Assembly: GCA_041748615.1 (NCBI GenBank)
Contig: JBGTCY010000256.1
Coordinates: forward strand, 1-18,238
Reading direction: 5' to 3'
DNA: 18,238 bases
Source of the DNA: JBGTCY01 sp041748615
GTDB taxonomy: Bacteria > Bacteroidota > Bacteroidia > Chitinophagales > CAIOSU01
Shown: positions 7,162 through 15,041 of the stretch, piece by piece
Position numbering within the stretch: position 1 is the stretch's first letter
Layout of the letters: the number at the start of each line of letters is the position of its first letter
Position numbers and translations under genes: made by a program
The notes under the pieces: model-generated
Databases searched by the model: none
The model's input: the letters and a program-made list of their open reading frames with translations, nothing else
Told to the model about the DNA's origin: nothing

Positions 7162-7293
7162 CATTTTGGTGTGCAAGAGAAGGTGGGGCTTCTGTGCCAT
7201 ACACTTATCCGCACGACATAAATATAAATAGAATTCTGCACCCCACAAACCGATTCCGCCCCGCTTTCTCTTGCACGCCTTTTGTGTGCTGGC
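7162..7293 (-). other. attC-like recombination site between cassettes C and B
   Basis: On the minus strand: GCCAGCACACAA (7293-7282, starting at the G of the upstream gene's TAG stop), a 22-nt stem arm (7279-7258), a 68-nt loop, the second arm (7189-7168), then CCAAAATG^TTAGC with the cut after 7162. The arms match at 19 of 22 positions. All three mismatches are G-T wobbles when the plus strand folds. The R'' bases also pair with the start of cassette C (GTTGTGTGCCAGC, 7863-7851), with two mismatches that are again G-T wobbles on the plus strand. The canonical GTTRRRY core is only partly met, although GTT itself is kept. Confidence 0.65.
7219..7249 (-). promoter_or_regulatory. Promoter within the attC-like loop, driving cassette B
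   Basis: On the minus strand: TTTG (7249-7246), a 19-nt spacer, then TATATTTA (7226-7219), one base off the TAnnTTTG consensus. Predicted transcription start is near 7212, about 70 nt before the ATG at 7143. The transcript would include one arm of the hairpin only. Confidence 0.5.
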
Positions 7294-7838
7294 TATTTAT
7301 CTCGCACCAGTATTTCCTTTCCGTATCCTTTTTCTCCAATTAGGTATACATAAATTTTGTTATCTCCAGCGTCATCACGTACAATACATCTTTTCAAACC
7401 AAAAATATGCTGCTCCTTACCCTCCTTTGTTTTTGGAAATCCAATATACCTCCAGGCAATTGACCCTTTTGATTCAAGTTCCATAAATATTTGCCCTTGC
7501 CATTCATATTTAGTTGATAGTTCTTTAAGATGGATATCGAGAAAGTTAGTGTCTGGAACATACCTGATTGTGGCTTCGCTACAAGGTTTATCTTCCAAAG
7601 TAGTCTTAAAAAGTAATTTACCATCATCATCACGTTTTTGTACTCCGTGCTCGTCAAGGTCTTTTTCTAAACCAAAACCAAAATAATGTCCTGCTGCCTT
7701 TCCATATTTTTTTCTTAAGTCCTGAGTTTGTTTTCGGTTTACGATGATGTATGTCGCAATCGCAACAATAGTAGATGCGATTATTCCGATAATTAGATTG
7801 CTAATAATATCAAAACCAGATGTCGCGCAGATGGTCAT
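7293..7838 (-). CDS. Membrane-anchored beta-rich hypothetical protein in cassette C
   Basis: 181 aa. A single hydrophobic helix spans about residues 11-33 (IISNLIIGIIASTIVAIATY), followed by a basic NRKQTQDLRKKYG, so the N-terminus is a membrane anchor with the rest probably cytoplasmic. The remainder looks like alternating beta strands (ATIRYVP, FLDIHLKE, YEWQGQIFMEL, AWRYIGFP) and closes with KIYVYLIGEKGYGKEILVR. The ending GEKGYGKE(I/V)L(I/V)R seems familiar from Bacteroidota hypothetical proteins, but I cannot name the family. The anchor-plus-beta-barrel layout loosely recalls CBASS effector Cap15, with no shared motif I can point to. Start chosen because the hydrophobic helix follows it directly. 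Confidence 0.7.
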   Translation of the reverse strand: MTICATSGFDIISNLIIGIIASTIVAIATYIIVNRKQTQDLRKKYGKAAGHYFGFGLEKDLDEHGVQKRDDDGKLLFKTTLEDKPCSEATIRYVPDTNFLDIHLKELSTKYEWQGQIFMELESKGSIAWRYIGFPKTKEGKEQHIFGLKRCIVRDDAGDNKIYVYLIGEKGYGKEILVRDK

Positions 7839-7862
7839 TTTGTTTTTTTAGCTGGCACACAA

Positions 7863-8124
7863 CTTGTTTACATGAAGACTACACTGTTACATAACATTCC
7901 CCCATTAGTTGCTATTGTAACAGTTTTTGCCTTTCAGACTGTGATAATAACACATTTTAGTCAAATATCCATTTTATCTATCGGATTATTCATTCCCCCG
8001 GTTCCATCTGCCGGAATGCTTCGCTCTTGTAATGCCAATTCAGGAATACAGCCGCTTCGTGTCAATGCAAAACAGGAATAACAACCCAACCCGTCAAACC
8101 CGATTCACACCCCTTCCCCAAATC
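7863..8124. other. Non-coding stretch right of the cassette island
   Basis: 262 bases with no credible gene; a 69-codon plus-strand frame at 7872-8081 shows no domain or coding character. There is an 8-bp inverted repeat, ACTGTTAC (7883-7890) and GTAACAGT (7916-7923). It may be a remnant of an upstream attC or attI, but neither an integrase-binding layout nor a cassette gene can be supported. Confidence 0.4.
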
Positions 8125-9153
8125 TCAAAACAACTTCCTCTCCGGTTTATACTTGGAGCCGACAAAAATTTCCTGCGGGTCTTTTTCTAATAATTCCTCG
8201 AAAGTAACTTCCGGGTATCGCGCGGCATACGCTCTCACAATTTGCCAGCCGACCCAACTGCCGACATTTCCCGGTGATTCGGGCGGCATCCCGCTCGTGG
8301 AAGGACCGGGATTCACAAACACCCTGTTTTTCAATGCTTCGGTGGAATACAGCAATTCCCGCTCAATAAAAAACTGCCAAATCTGCGGCTCATTGGATTT
8401 GCACCAGGGAATATCATCCGGTTTAAAGCCAATCTTTTTGTAATCTTCCATTTGCGGCATCACCAAATCCGTGAAATAAAGCGAAAGCCCGTTGCTAATC
8501 ATCTGGCTGAGCAATTGATTGTCCTTGGGTTCAATTTTGAAATGCAACGTGCCGAGCGCTTTCATCGCGTTGGCGGTTAAATAATCGGGTGAAAATTTTT
8601 CATACAAATACTGGGGGTAAAGCGAAGGGTAATATTTGAAATTTCCACCGAGGTGCATATCAAGTCCGATGCACAAATAAATGGAATCATAAGTGATTGC
8701 GGAATAGCCGAAATTGGAAATGAAAGTCACGATATCCGGGATATTTTTAGCGGGAAAATAAAAAGCGAAATGGCGCAGTGCAAGTTCTAATTCATTGCTG
8801 TAAACGGTGAAATCGTCAAACAACAACGCGCAACTGTCGCGCACTTCCCGCACATAAGGGTCCTGAAGATATTCATGCACTTTGGAAAATGTGAGGTCTG
8901 AAAACTGACGGACATTTCCAAATCCTAAGATTTCCTCCACGTAAAATGAAGCGAACTCCTGGTATTCGGTATCTAATTTTTCAAATGCTTCCGGAAGATT
9001 GTCGGCAGAGAGGCTGAAAAAATCTTTATCAAACCGTTTCACTTGCAGAGAAACGTCAATTCCAGACAGGTTCACTTTTTTCTTACTTTTGTTGCAATGA
9101 CATCCTGATAACCCTGCAAGAATAATCAGAACGAGTATTACGCTGTATTTCAT
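8125..9153 (-). CDS. gldB: Gliding motility lipoprotein GldB
   Basis: 342 aa from the ATG at 9153. It begins with a lipoprotein signal MKYSVILVLIILAGLSGC (lipobox LSGC, Cys18). The body matches GldB: VKRFDKDFF near the N-terminus, FVEEILGFGNVRQF-like text (here FYVEEILGFGNVRQFSD), GLDMHLGGNFKYYPS in the middle, and a C-terminal PPESPGNVGSWVGWQIVRAY. GldB is a membrane lipoprotein needed for gliding in Flavobacterium johnsoniae, but it is also widespread in non-gliding Bacteroidota. The frame is open to 9222, but the lipoprotein signal fixes the start at 9153. It is divergent from the barrel gene at 9191, with nadE beyond; gldB next to nadE is a recurrent Bacteroidota arrangement. Confidence 0.92.
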   Translation of the reverse strand: MKYSVILVLIILAGLSGCHCNKSKKKVNLSGIDVSLQVKRFDKDFFSLSADNLPEAFEKLDTEYQEFASFYVEEILGFGNVRQFSDLTFSKVHEYLQDPYVREVRDSCALLFDDFTVYSNELELALRHFAFYFPAKNIPDIVTFISNFGYSAITYDSIYLCIGLDMHLGGNFKYYPSLYPQYLYEKFSPDYLTANAMKALGTLHFKIEPKDNQLLSQMISNGLSLYFTDLVMPQMEDYKKIGFKPDDIPWCKSNEPQIWQFFIERELLYSTEALKNRVFVNPGPSTSGMPPESPGNVGSWVGWQIVRAYAARYPEVTFEELLEKDPQEIFVGSKYKPERKLF

Positions 9154-9190
9154 GAATCGCTTTATTTTTTCAAAAGCTAAAACTAACAAA

Positions 9191-9886
9191 ATGCGAATCA
9201 CCCGATTATTGTTGCCCCTCATCTTGCTGTTTACCGTTAACGCGTTTAGCCAGACTGAATTTCAATTCGGTCTGAACGCCAACCCGATGCTCACCTGGAT
9301 GAAAGCTGAAAACAGCAAAGTCAACAGCGGCAAAGTGAGAATGGGACTTGAATACGGATTGATGATGGACATCAATTTCTCACCCAACTATATCCTGGCA
9401 ACCGGAATCACCGCCACATTGAATGGCGGTAATTTAATTTACACGGATTCTTCGCTGATGCGCAGCGCAACAGACACTCTGCTTTTGGGTGATGTCAATG
9501 CGAAGTTTAAGTTGCAATACATCAACCTGCCGGTGGTTTTTAAAATGCGGACGAATGATATCGGCAACTTCAGATATTATGGCGGCATCGGTTTGGTACC
9601 GGGCTTCCGATTCAAAGCGCGCGTGGATGCTGAATCAAGAGGGAATCCCATTTTTGAAAATGCCAACATCGTGAAACGCAAAGACCAGACGGATAACGCG
9701 TTTCGCTCTACATTTTTCGATTTAAGCCTGCACGTGGAAGGCGGCATTGAATTTCCGCTGAACGGAAAAACATCGCTCATTGCCGGTATTTTTTACAGGA
9801 ATGGTTTTGTGAATGTCACAAAAGACCGCGATGATGACCGCATTTCACTCAACAACGCTGGAATGAGAATCGGCATCCTCTTTTAA
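9191..9886 (+). CDS. PorT-like outer-membrane beta-barrel protein
   Basis: 231 aa from the ATG at 9191. Signal peptide MRITRLLLPLILLFTVNAFSQ (cut near residue 20) is followed by the FGLNANPMLTWMK opening typical of the PorT / outer-membrane beta-barrel family (PF13568-like). Alternating strands follow, ending NNAGMRIGILF with a terminal Phe, the usual barrel-assembly signal. The longer frame from 9152 would put 13 charged residues before the signal peptide and overlap the gldB start, so it is rejected. nadE starts 8 bases after its stop, so the two are surely co-transcribed. Exact role unknown. Confidence 0.85.
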   Translation: MRITRLLLPLILLFTVNAFSQTEFQFGLNANPMLTWMKAENSKVNSGKVRMGLEYGLMMDINFSPNYILATGITATLNGGNLIYTDSSLMRSATDTLLLGDVNAKFKLQYINLPVVFKMRTNDIGNFRYYGGIGLVPGFRFKARVDAESRGNPIFENANIVKRKDQTDNAFRSTFFDLSLHVEGGIEFPLNGKTSLIAGIFYRNGFVNVTKDRDDDRISLNNAGMRIGILF

Positions 9887-9894
9887 ATCAATCA

Positions 9895-11544
9895 ATGAAA
9901 ATCGCGGTCGCTCAGAATAATTATCACATCGGCAATTTCCAAAGCAATTTTCAAAAAATGAAAATCGCCATTGAGCGTGCAAAAGCCAACAAAGCCGACC
10001 TTGTTTTATTTTCAGAGCTTTCCGTTTGCGGATATCCGCCCCGTGATTTTCTGGAGTTTGATGATTTCATCAGCCGTTGCGAAGAAGTGATTCAAAAAAT
10101 CGCAGCGCTCACTGAAGGAATCGCTGTGATTGCAGGATGTCCCGCGCGTAATCCCCGCATCGAAGGGAAAGACCTTTTTAATTCCGCATATTTTATTGAA
10201 AACAAAGAGGTGAAAACAGTGGTACATAAAGCCCTGCTGCCGACTTACGATGTGTTTGACGAATACCGCTACTTTGAACCAAACCGTGAATTTCATGTCG
10301 TGCATTTTCAAGGAAAAAAAATCGCGCTCACGGTTTGCGAAGACATCTGGAATGTAGGCAACGACAACCCGCTATACACGCTGTGCCCGATGGATGAAAT
10401 CATTAAAGAGTTGCCTGATTTTATCGTGAATATATCCGCGTCACCATTTGATTATAACCAAACGGAAAACAGATTGCGCGTTCTGCGTGCAAACGCGGAA
10501 CGTTACCGGCTCCCGATTTTTTATGTCAATCATGTGGGCGCTCAAACGGAATTGATTTTTGATGGCGGTTCGTATGTGATGAATGCAAAAGGAAAGGTGT
10601 TTGATGAACTGTCTTATTTCAAAGAAGATTACCGCGAGTATATTTTAGAAGAAATCATTGAATCGGAAAATACGTTGCATCATGATAAGATGCCGGTGCT
10701 GTCAAAAATTGAAAAAATACATGACGCGCTTGTGTTAGGCATCGAAGATTATTTCCGGAAATTGGATTTTCAAAAAGCGATTCTCGGACTTTCCGGTGGC
10801 ATTGATTCAGCAGTCACGATGGCGCTTGCAGTGAAAGCGTTGGGCAAAGAAAATGTAATGTCCGTGTTGTTGCCCTCCGAATATTCCTCCCAACATTCCA
10901 TTGATGATTCGGTGGAACTCTGTAAGCGGATTGGTTCGTCTTATGATTTGATTTCAATCAAAGAAACCTATCAGGCTTATCTCGAAACCATGCAACCGGT
11001 TTTCACGGGAACCGAATTCAATATCGCAGAAGAAAATATCCAGGCGCGCATTCGCGGCAACATCCTGATGGCATACTCCAATAAGTTTAAATACATCTTA
11101 CTGAACACTTCCAATAAAAGCGAGGCAGCTGTCGGCTATGGCACGTTGTATGGCGATATGTGCGGAGGGCTTTCCGTGTTGGGCGATGTGTATAAAACAC
11201 AAGTGTATGAATTGGCTGCTTACACCAACCGTGAAAAAGAAATCATTCCTAAAAATATCATTGACAAAGCGCCATCAGCCGAATTACGACCCAATCAAAA
11301 AGATTCCGACTCATTGCCGGATTACGCGGTGCTTGATGAAGTTTTGTTTCAATACATTGAACAGCGGCAAGGACCGAAAGAGTTGGTGAAAATGGGTTTT
11401 GAAAAAACTTTGGTTGACCGTGTTTTGAAATTGGTGAATCAGAATGAATTTAAAAGATATCAAACACCTCCGGTTCTGCGTGTTTCGCCCAAGGCTTTCG
11501 GTATGGGCAGAAGGATGCCGATTGTGGGGAGGTATTTGAGTTAG
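9895..11544 (+). CDS. nadE: Glutamine-dependent NAD+ synthetase
   Basis: 549 aa, the two-domain form. The N-terminal nitrilase-type glutaminase carries the triad Glu41 (FSELSVCGYPPRD), Lys112 (HKALLPTYDVFDEYRYF) and Cys148 (VCEDIWN). The C-terminal synthetase has the PP-loop SGGIDS (residues 300-305) and later NTSNKSEAAVGYGTLYGDM. It converts deamido-NAD to NAD+ using ATP and glutamine-derived ammonia, in the cytoplasm. Complete, with no lesion. The stop codon lies in the first unit of the TTAGATG repeat. Downstream of the barrel gene in an operon (8-base gap). Confidence 0.97.
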   Translation: MKIAVAQNNYHIGNFQSNFQKMKIAIERAKANKADLVLFSELSVCGYPPRDFLEFDDFISRCEEVIQKIAALTEGIAVIAGCPARNPRIEGKDLFNSAYFIENKEVKTVVHKALLPTYDVFDEYRYFEPNREFHVVHFQGKKIALTVCEDIWNVGNDNPLYTLCPMDEIIKELPDFIVNISASPFDYNQTENRLRVLRANAERYRLPIFYVNHVGAQTELIFDGGSYVMNAKGKVFDELSYFKEDYREYILEEIIESENTLHHDKMPVLSKIEKIHDALVLGIEDYFRKLDFQKAILGLSGGIDSAVTMALAVKALGKENVMSVLLPSEYSSQHSIDDSVELCKRIGSSYDLISIKETYQAYLETMQPVFTGTEFNIAEENIQARIRGNILMAYSNKFKYILLNTSNKSEAAVGYGTLYGDMCGGLSVLGDVYKTQVYELAAYTNREKEIIPKNIIDKAPSAELRPNQKDSDSLPDYAVLDEVLFQYIEQRQGPKELVKMGFEKTLVDRVLKLVNQNEFKRYQTPPVLRVSPKAFGMGRRMPIVGRYLS

Positions 11545-11590
11545 ATGTTAGATGTTAGATTTTAGACTTTAGATTGTTAGATGTTAGATT
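11541..11590. repeat. Heptamer tandem repeat TTAGATG/TTAGATT x7
   Basis: Seven 7-base units with the TTAGA core between 11541 and 11590: TTAGATG, TTAGATG, TTAGATT, TTAGACT, TTAGATT, one extra G, TTAGATG, TTAGATT. The nadE stop codon TAG is part of the first unit, and the SDR ATG lies 14 bases after the last. Confidence 0.9.
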
Positions 11591-11603
11591 TAAAAAAATA
11601 TTC

Positions 11604-12371
11604 ATGAACATCAAAAGCAAATTTGACCTGAAAGGAAAAGTCGCCATTGTCACCGGAGCGAGTAAAGGCATCGGATTGTCCATCGCCACAGCATTGGGGC
11701 AAAGCGGGGCGCGGGTGGTTGTTTCAAGCCGCAAACAGGAAGCCGTTGACGCGGTGGCTGCCGAATTAAAAAAAGAAGGTATTGACGCGATTGCCATAGC
11801 GGCACATGTGGGCGACATGAATGATGTGCGCAACTTAGCGGACAAAACGAATGCGCATTTCGGAGGCATTGATATCATCGTCAACAACGCGGCAGCCAAT
11901 CCCGTGTTCGGTCCCGTAGTGGAAACGGATGAATCCGCATTCAATAAAATCATGGATGTGAATGTGAAAGGACCGTTTGAATTATGCAAGCGCGCCTACC
12001 CCATCATGCAGGCGAGAGGGGGCGGTTCCATCATCAACATCAGCAGCATTGGCGGTGTTTCTCCCGAACATTTTCTGGGCATTTACAGTGTCAGCAAAGC
12101 CGCGATTATTTCGCTCACACAGGTTCTTGCCAAAGAATGGGGTCCTGATGGCATCCGCGCCAATGCGATTTGCCCGGGTTTAATCAAAACAAAATTCAGC
12201 CGCGCCTTGTGGGATAATGATGAGATTTCAAACCGCTTCATCAAATCATTACCGATTCAGCGCATCGGTGAACCGGATGATGTCGCAGGGCTTGCGCTGT
12301 TTCTTGCTTCAGATGCCTCCGCCTACAGCACCGGTGGCGTGTTCCTGGCAGACGGTGGTTATTTGATTTGA
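11604..12371 (+). CDS. SDR-family oxidoreductase (short-chain dehydrogenase)
   Basis: 255 aa from the ATG at 11604. Classical SDR features: cofactor loop TGASKGIG (residues 17-24), NNAA after the fourth strand, catalytic Ser148 in NISSIGG, Tyr161 and Lys165 (YSVSK), then PGLIKTKFS and the C-terminal FLADGGYLI. SDRs reduce or oxidise carbonyls or alcohols with NAD(P)H. SSRKQ after the second strand hints at NADP preference. The overall sequence resembles the DHRS4-like group, though substrate cannot be told from sequence. The frame extends upstream to a TTG inside the heptamer repeat, which is rejected. It could read through from nadE or have its own promoter; none is clear. Confidence 0.9.
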   Translation: MNIKSKFDLKGKVAIVTGASKGIGLSIATALGQSGARVVVSSRKQEAVDAVAAELKKEGIDAIAIAAHVGDMNDVRNLADKTNAHFGGIDIIVNNAAANPVFGPVVETDESAFNKIMDVNVKGPFELCKRAYPIMQARGGGSIINISSIGGVSPEHFLGIYSVSKAAIISLTQVLAKEWGPDGIRANAICPGLIKTKFSRALWDNDEISNRFIKSLPIQRIGEPDDVAGLALFLASDASAYSTGGVFLADGGYLI

Positions 12372-12397
12372 AAACAAACATTCTGGCAGACTGTTAT

Positions 12398-12498
12398 ACC
12401 GAGAGTAGTCGAATTTCCGAAGGAATGAGACGTACTCTCGGTTAATACCGAAAGTTTTACCGTTTCATTATTCGAAAAACTAAGTTGTTTCGGTAAAA
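12398..12498. repeat. Two consecutive inverted repeats after the SDR gene
   Basis: ACCGAGAGTA (12398-12407) pairs with TACTCTCGGT (12433-12442), with GTC/GAC extending the stem past a one-base bulge. Then TTTTACCG (12455-12462) pairs with CGGTAAAA (12491-12498). The first is of a dispersed Bacteroidota type (GAGAGTAGTCGAATTTCC...GTACTCTCGG). Lying 27 bases after the SDR stop it may act in termination, but no T tract follows the first stem. Confidence 0.55.
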
Positions 12499-12577
12499 AG
12501 GAAGTTTCCAGTCGCAATTCATTAAGTTTGTGAGAGGTTTTTTTATCATTCGTTTTCTCCCGATTTATTTTTTTGAA

Positions 12578-13762
12578 ATGAATTTATTCTGTCGCAGATT
12601 CATTTTTATTTCTGCTTTTTTATTTTTCAACCTTTCTCTTCCCGCTCAATCGCGCAATGAAAAAATCAGGATTAACGGGTATGTAAAATACCTGCTCACC
12701 ACCAACTTTTCAGATGGATTAGACAATGTTGTCACGGATAATCTGCTGCATCATCGTTTTAATTTTCGCTACTACCCTGTTTCGTCTCTGCTGGTGAATA
12801 TTGAAGTCCGCAACCGGATTCATTATGGAGAACTCGTCAAACTCACCAACACATTCAGCCCGCTGACCGGAGTCACTTTTGGCGACCTGATTGACAACAA
12901 TGATATTTATGACATGTCTGTCCTTTTGCTGGATAAGCGCTCGCTCGCGTGGCATGTCATGTTGGACAGGGCGTATCTGCGCTATTCAAAAAACAAGTGG
13001 GAAGTGGTGGCGGGAAGACAACGCATCAACTGGGGCGTCACGCTCATTTGGAATCCCAATGATATTTTCAACGCGTATTCATTTTTTGATTTTGATTATG
13101 AAGAACGACTTGGCAGCGATGCGGTGAGAGTTACTTTTTTTCCAAACACCTCTTCCTCCATCGAAATTGCGGGAAAGGCTGCGCGAAAAAAAGAAGATGT
13201 GGTTGCCGCGATGATGTATAAATGGAATAAAGCGCGATATGATTTCCAGGTGTTAGGCGGAGTCGCCAATGAGGACATCACGGCAGGCGGAGGATGGGCG
13301 GGAAATATCAAGAACGCGGGATTCAAAGGCGAGTTCACTTATTTTCATCCTTACAATAATTTCACTGACACCTCCGGTGTTTTTTCCGGTACCGTCTCGT
13401 TTGATTATTCCTTCAAAAAAAATGTTTTCATCAATGGTTCTTTTCTTTACACCAGCAACGGCTCCTCGAATATATCATCGCCATTATTGAGCACATTGGA
13501 CATCTCCGCGAAATCATTGTCGCCTTACAAATACAATTTTCTCACGAATGTCACATACGCTTTCACACCAATTCTAACCGGCTCATTGGCATTGCTGTAC
13601 AGTCCTGGCGACCACGCGCTGTTCACCAACCCCGTGTTGACTTACAGCATCAAAGAAGATTGGGATATTGACGTCATCGGACAATTATTTTTCTCCAACG
13701 CATCTCGAAAATATGAACCCCTTGCGAAACTGTTGTTCATGCGCCTGCGCTGGAGTTATTGA
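12578..13762 (+). CDS. Outer-membrane beta-barrel (porin-like) protein
   Basis: 394 aa from the ATG at 12578. A basic start and long hydrophobic stretch (MNLFCRRFIFISAFLFF... to LPAQS) form a signal peptide cut near residue 24. The mature part is amphipathic beta strand throughout, with motifs RINGYVKYLLTTNFS, WEVVAGRQRINWGVTLIWNP and a final MRLRWSY ending in an aromatic residue, as barrel proteins do. GRQRINWG resembles porin-family proteins described as porin or DUF1302/alginate-porin-like. The frame opens earlier at a GTG (12530), giving 16 extra residues before the signal peptide; the ATG is preferred. Ligand unknown. Confidence 0.8.
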   Translation: MNLFCRRFIFISAFLFFNLSLPAQSRNEKIRINGYVKYLLTTNFSDGLDNVVTDNLLHHRFNFRYYPVSSLLVNIEVRNRIHYGELVKLTNTFSPLTGVTFGDLIDNNDIYDMSVLLLDKRSLAWHVMLDRAYLRYSKNKWEVVAGRQRINWGVTLIWNPNDIFNAYSFFDFDYEERLGSDAVRVTFFPNTSSSIEIAGKAARKKEDVVAAMMYKWNKARYDFQVLGGVANEDITAGGGWAGNIKNAGFKGEFTYFHPYNNFTDTSGVFSGTVSFDYSFKKNVFINGSFLYTSNGSSNISSPLLSTLDISAKSLSPYKYNFLTNVTYAFTPILTGSLALLYSPGDHALFTNPVLTYSIKEDWDIDVIGQLFFSNASRKYEPLAKLLFMRLRWSY

Positions 13763-13802
13763 TGCCCGGAAAATTGATGATTCAAAACCTGATTGAAGTT
13801 TT

Positions 13803-14993
13803 TCAGGCTTCAATTGATTTGTTCGAAACATCCTCTAATTGAGATGTCAAAGACAAAGATTGCTCAGATTTAAAAGATGGAATTCGTTTTATCAATTCAT
13901 TTACATTCGCCTGATTGGAGAAATTTTCAGAAAGTATTTTTTCTCTATTTGCTATTTCAGTTTCGGTGAATTCAAGATTGATTAAATCAAGAATCGCTTT
14001 TTTCATTTCGTCCGCGTGGTTGGCAACAACACAGAGGGATTCTAAACCGGTGTTGCTGACCATCTCGGAATTCACCACACAAAAACGCCCGTTGAACAAC
14101 GCGTTCAACAGTTTCAATTTCACGCCAGTCGCCTGAAAAGTCGGCAGCACATTGATCTGCGCATTGGTAATCATGTGCTGCATCGCTTCATCATAAGGAT
14201 TAGGAATCAAATCAAACCGCGCATTCGGTTTTTTGGATTCTTTTATCAAAGTGGCAAGCGGTTCTTTCCCGGATATTTTAAACGGGAATGAAATATCTTG
14301 AAAGACTTTATGAATAAGAAAAAATGCCGCCTGATTATTTTCCGCCACACTCAGGTTGCCGTGATAAATCGCGTAATCACCTTTACCCGGCTTGGAGTTT
14401 ACTTTTGAAAAAGGATGAAAAGCCGGTGAGTAATGAACAGTGGAAAATTTTTTCTCAAGGTATTCTTTGTCGTTGGGCGAGATTGCTAAAATGAGATTGG
14501 CATGTTCCAGCACATCTTCAAACTGCTTTAGTTTTCGCGATTCGGTGTAGAGATAAAATTTCCGGAAAAAATTAAGTTCCGATTTTCCGAGACTATGATA
14601 ATAGTCCCATTCGATATTGTGCATCCGCACAATTTTGAAACGCTCTTTTAGGGAAGGATGGTTGAGATAAAAACAAGTATGCAACCCTTCAAACAAAATC
14701 GGGTAATCATCCTGCACGAGATTTGGAAGTAAATCATCACTCTTGCGCGAGCCGACAATGTAGGGCACACTGCTGTATATCGCCTGGTAAAATTTTTGTC
14801 GAGGATAATACTGCACGGAAGCGCAGATTTTTTCCAAATCCGGTGATTGCTCTCGACCATAGTGATACGTATGCAAATGCACGTTTACACCTTCATCATG
14901 CAGCGATTTGATTTTGTAAAAAATATCAATCACGCCTCCATAATCCGGTGGGTATGGAACATTAAAAGAAACGATGTGTAAATGGCGCTCCAA
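13803..14993 (-). CDS. GT-B glycosyltransferase, TTG start
   Basis: 396 aa from a TTG at 14993. The N-terminus ERHLHIVSFNVPYPPDYGGV is the usual first strand and glycine-rich loop of a family 4/1 GT-B glycosyltransferase. The Rossmann-like C-terminal half holds YAIYHGNLSVAENNQAAFFL (about 206-226) and PTFQATGVKLKLLNALFNGR (about 281-301), the nucleotide-sugar region. The frame is open to an ATG at 15080, but that extension translates an inserted element (15050-15173) and its flank, so it is rejected. No ATG lies near the conserved start, hence TTG. Probably transfers a sugar in surface polysaccharide or glycan synthesis; substrate unknown. It converges with the barrel gene at 13762. Confidence 0.85.
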   Translation of the reverse strand: MERHLHIVSFNVPYPPDYGGVIDIFYKIKSLHDEGVNVHLHTYHYGREQSPDLEKICASVQYYPRQKFYQAIYSSVPYIVGSRKSDDLLPNLVQDDYPILFEGLHTCFYLNHPSLKERFKIVRMHNIEWDYYHSLGKSELNFFRKFYLYTESRKLKQFEDVLEHANLILAISPNDKEYLEKKFSTVHYSPAFHPFSKVNSKPGKGDYAIYHGNLSVAENNQAAFFLIHKVFQDISFPFKISGKEPLATLIKESKKPNARFDLIPNPYDEAMQHMITNAQINVLPTFQATGVKLKLLNALFNGRFCVVNSEMVSNTGLESLCVVANHADEMKKAILDLINLEFTETEIANREKILSENFSNQANVNELIKRIPSFKSEQSLSLTSQLEDVSNKSIEA

Positions 14994-15041
14994 AACGAAA
15001 TTGCAATTTAAGGTTTTTGGGGCTGAAAATCGACAGATTTG

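Larger units (their letters stand above)
7162..7862 (-). mobile_element. Cassette C (181-aa gene plus attC-like site), inferred
   Basis: Bounded on the right by G^TTGTGTGCCAGC (cut after 7863 on the minus strand) and on the left by G^TTAGC at 7162. It holds one gene whose stop codon abuts the attC-like site, the compact layout typical of integron cassettes. Leader before the ATG is 24 bases. No integrase gene or attI is recognisable upstream (7863-8124). Confidence 0.6.

Noticed and set aside
7872..8081. A 69-codon plus-strand frame right of the cassette island
   Set aside because: No domain, and no start signal or partner gene; the AT-rich composition and overlap with short inverted repeats fit non-coding DNA better.
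9895..11544. nadE (NAD synthesis) close to a TIR gene (NAD consumption) as a functional pair
   Set aside because: nadE sits in its usual Bacteroidota context beside gldB and a barrel gene; the TIR gene is in a separate mobile island on the other side of gldB, so proximity is most likely chance.
13788..13814. Small inverted repeats (CCTGA/TCAGG and ATTGAAG/CTTCAAT) between the convergent barrel and glycosyltransferase genes, as a bidirectional terminator
   Set aside because: Stems of 5-7 bp overlap the glycosyltransferase stop codon and are too weak to support a call.
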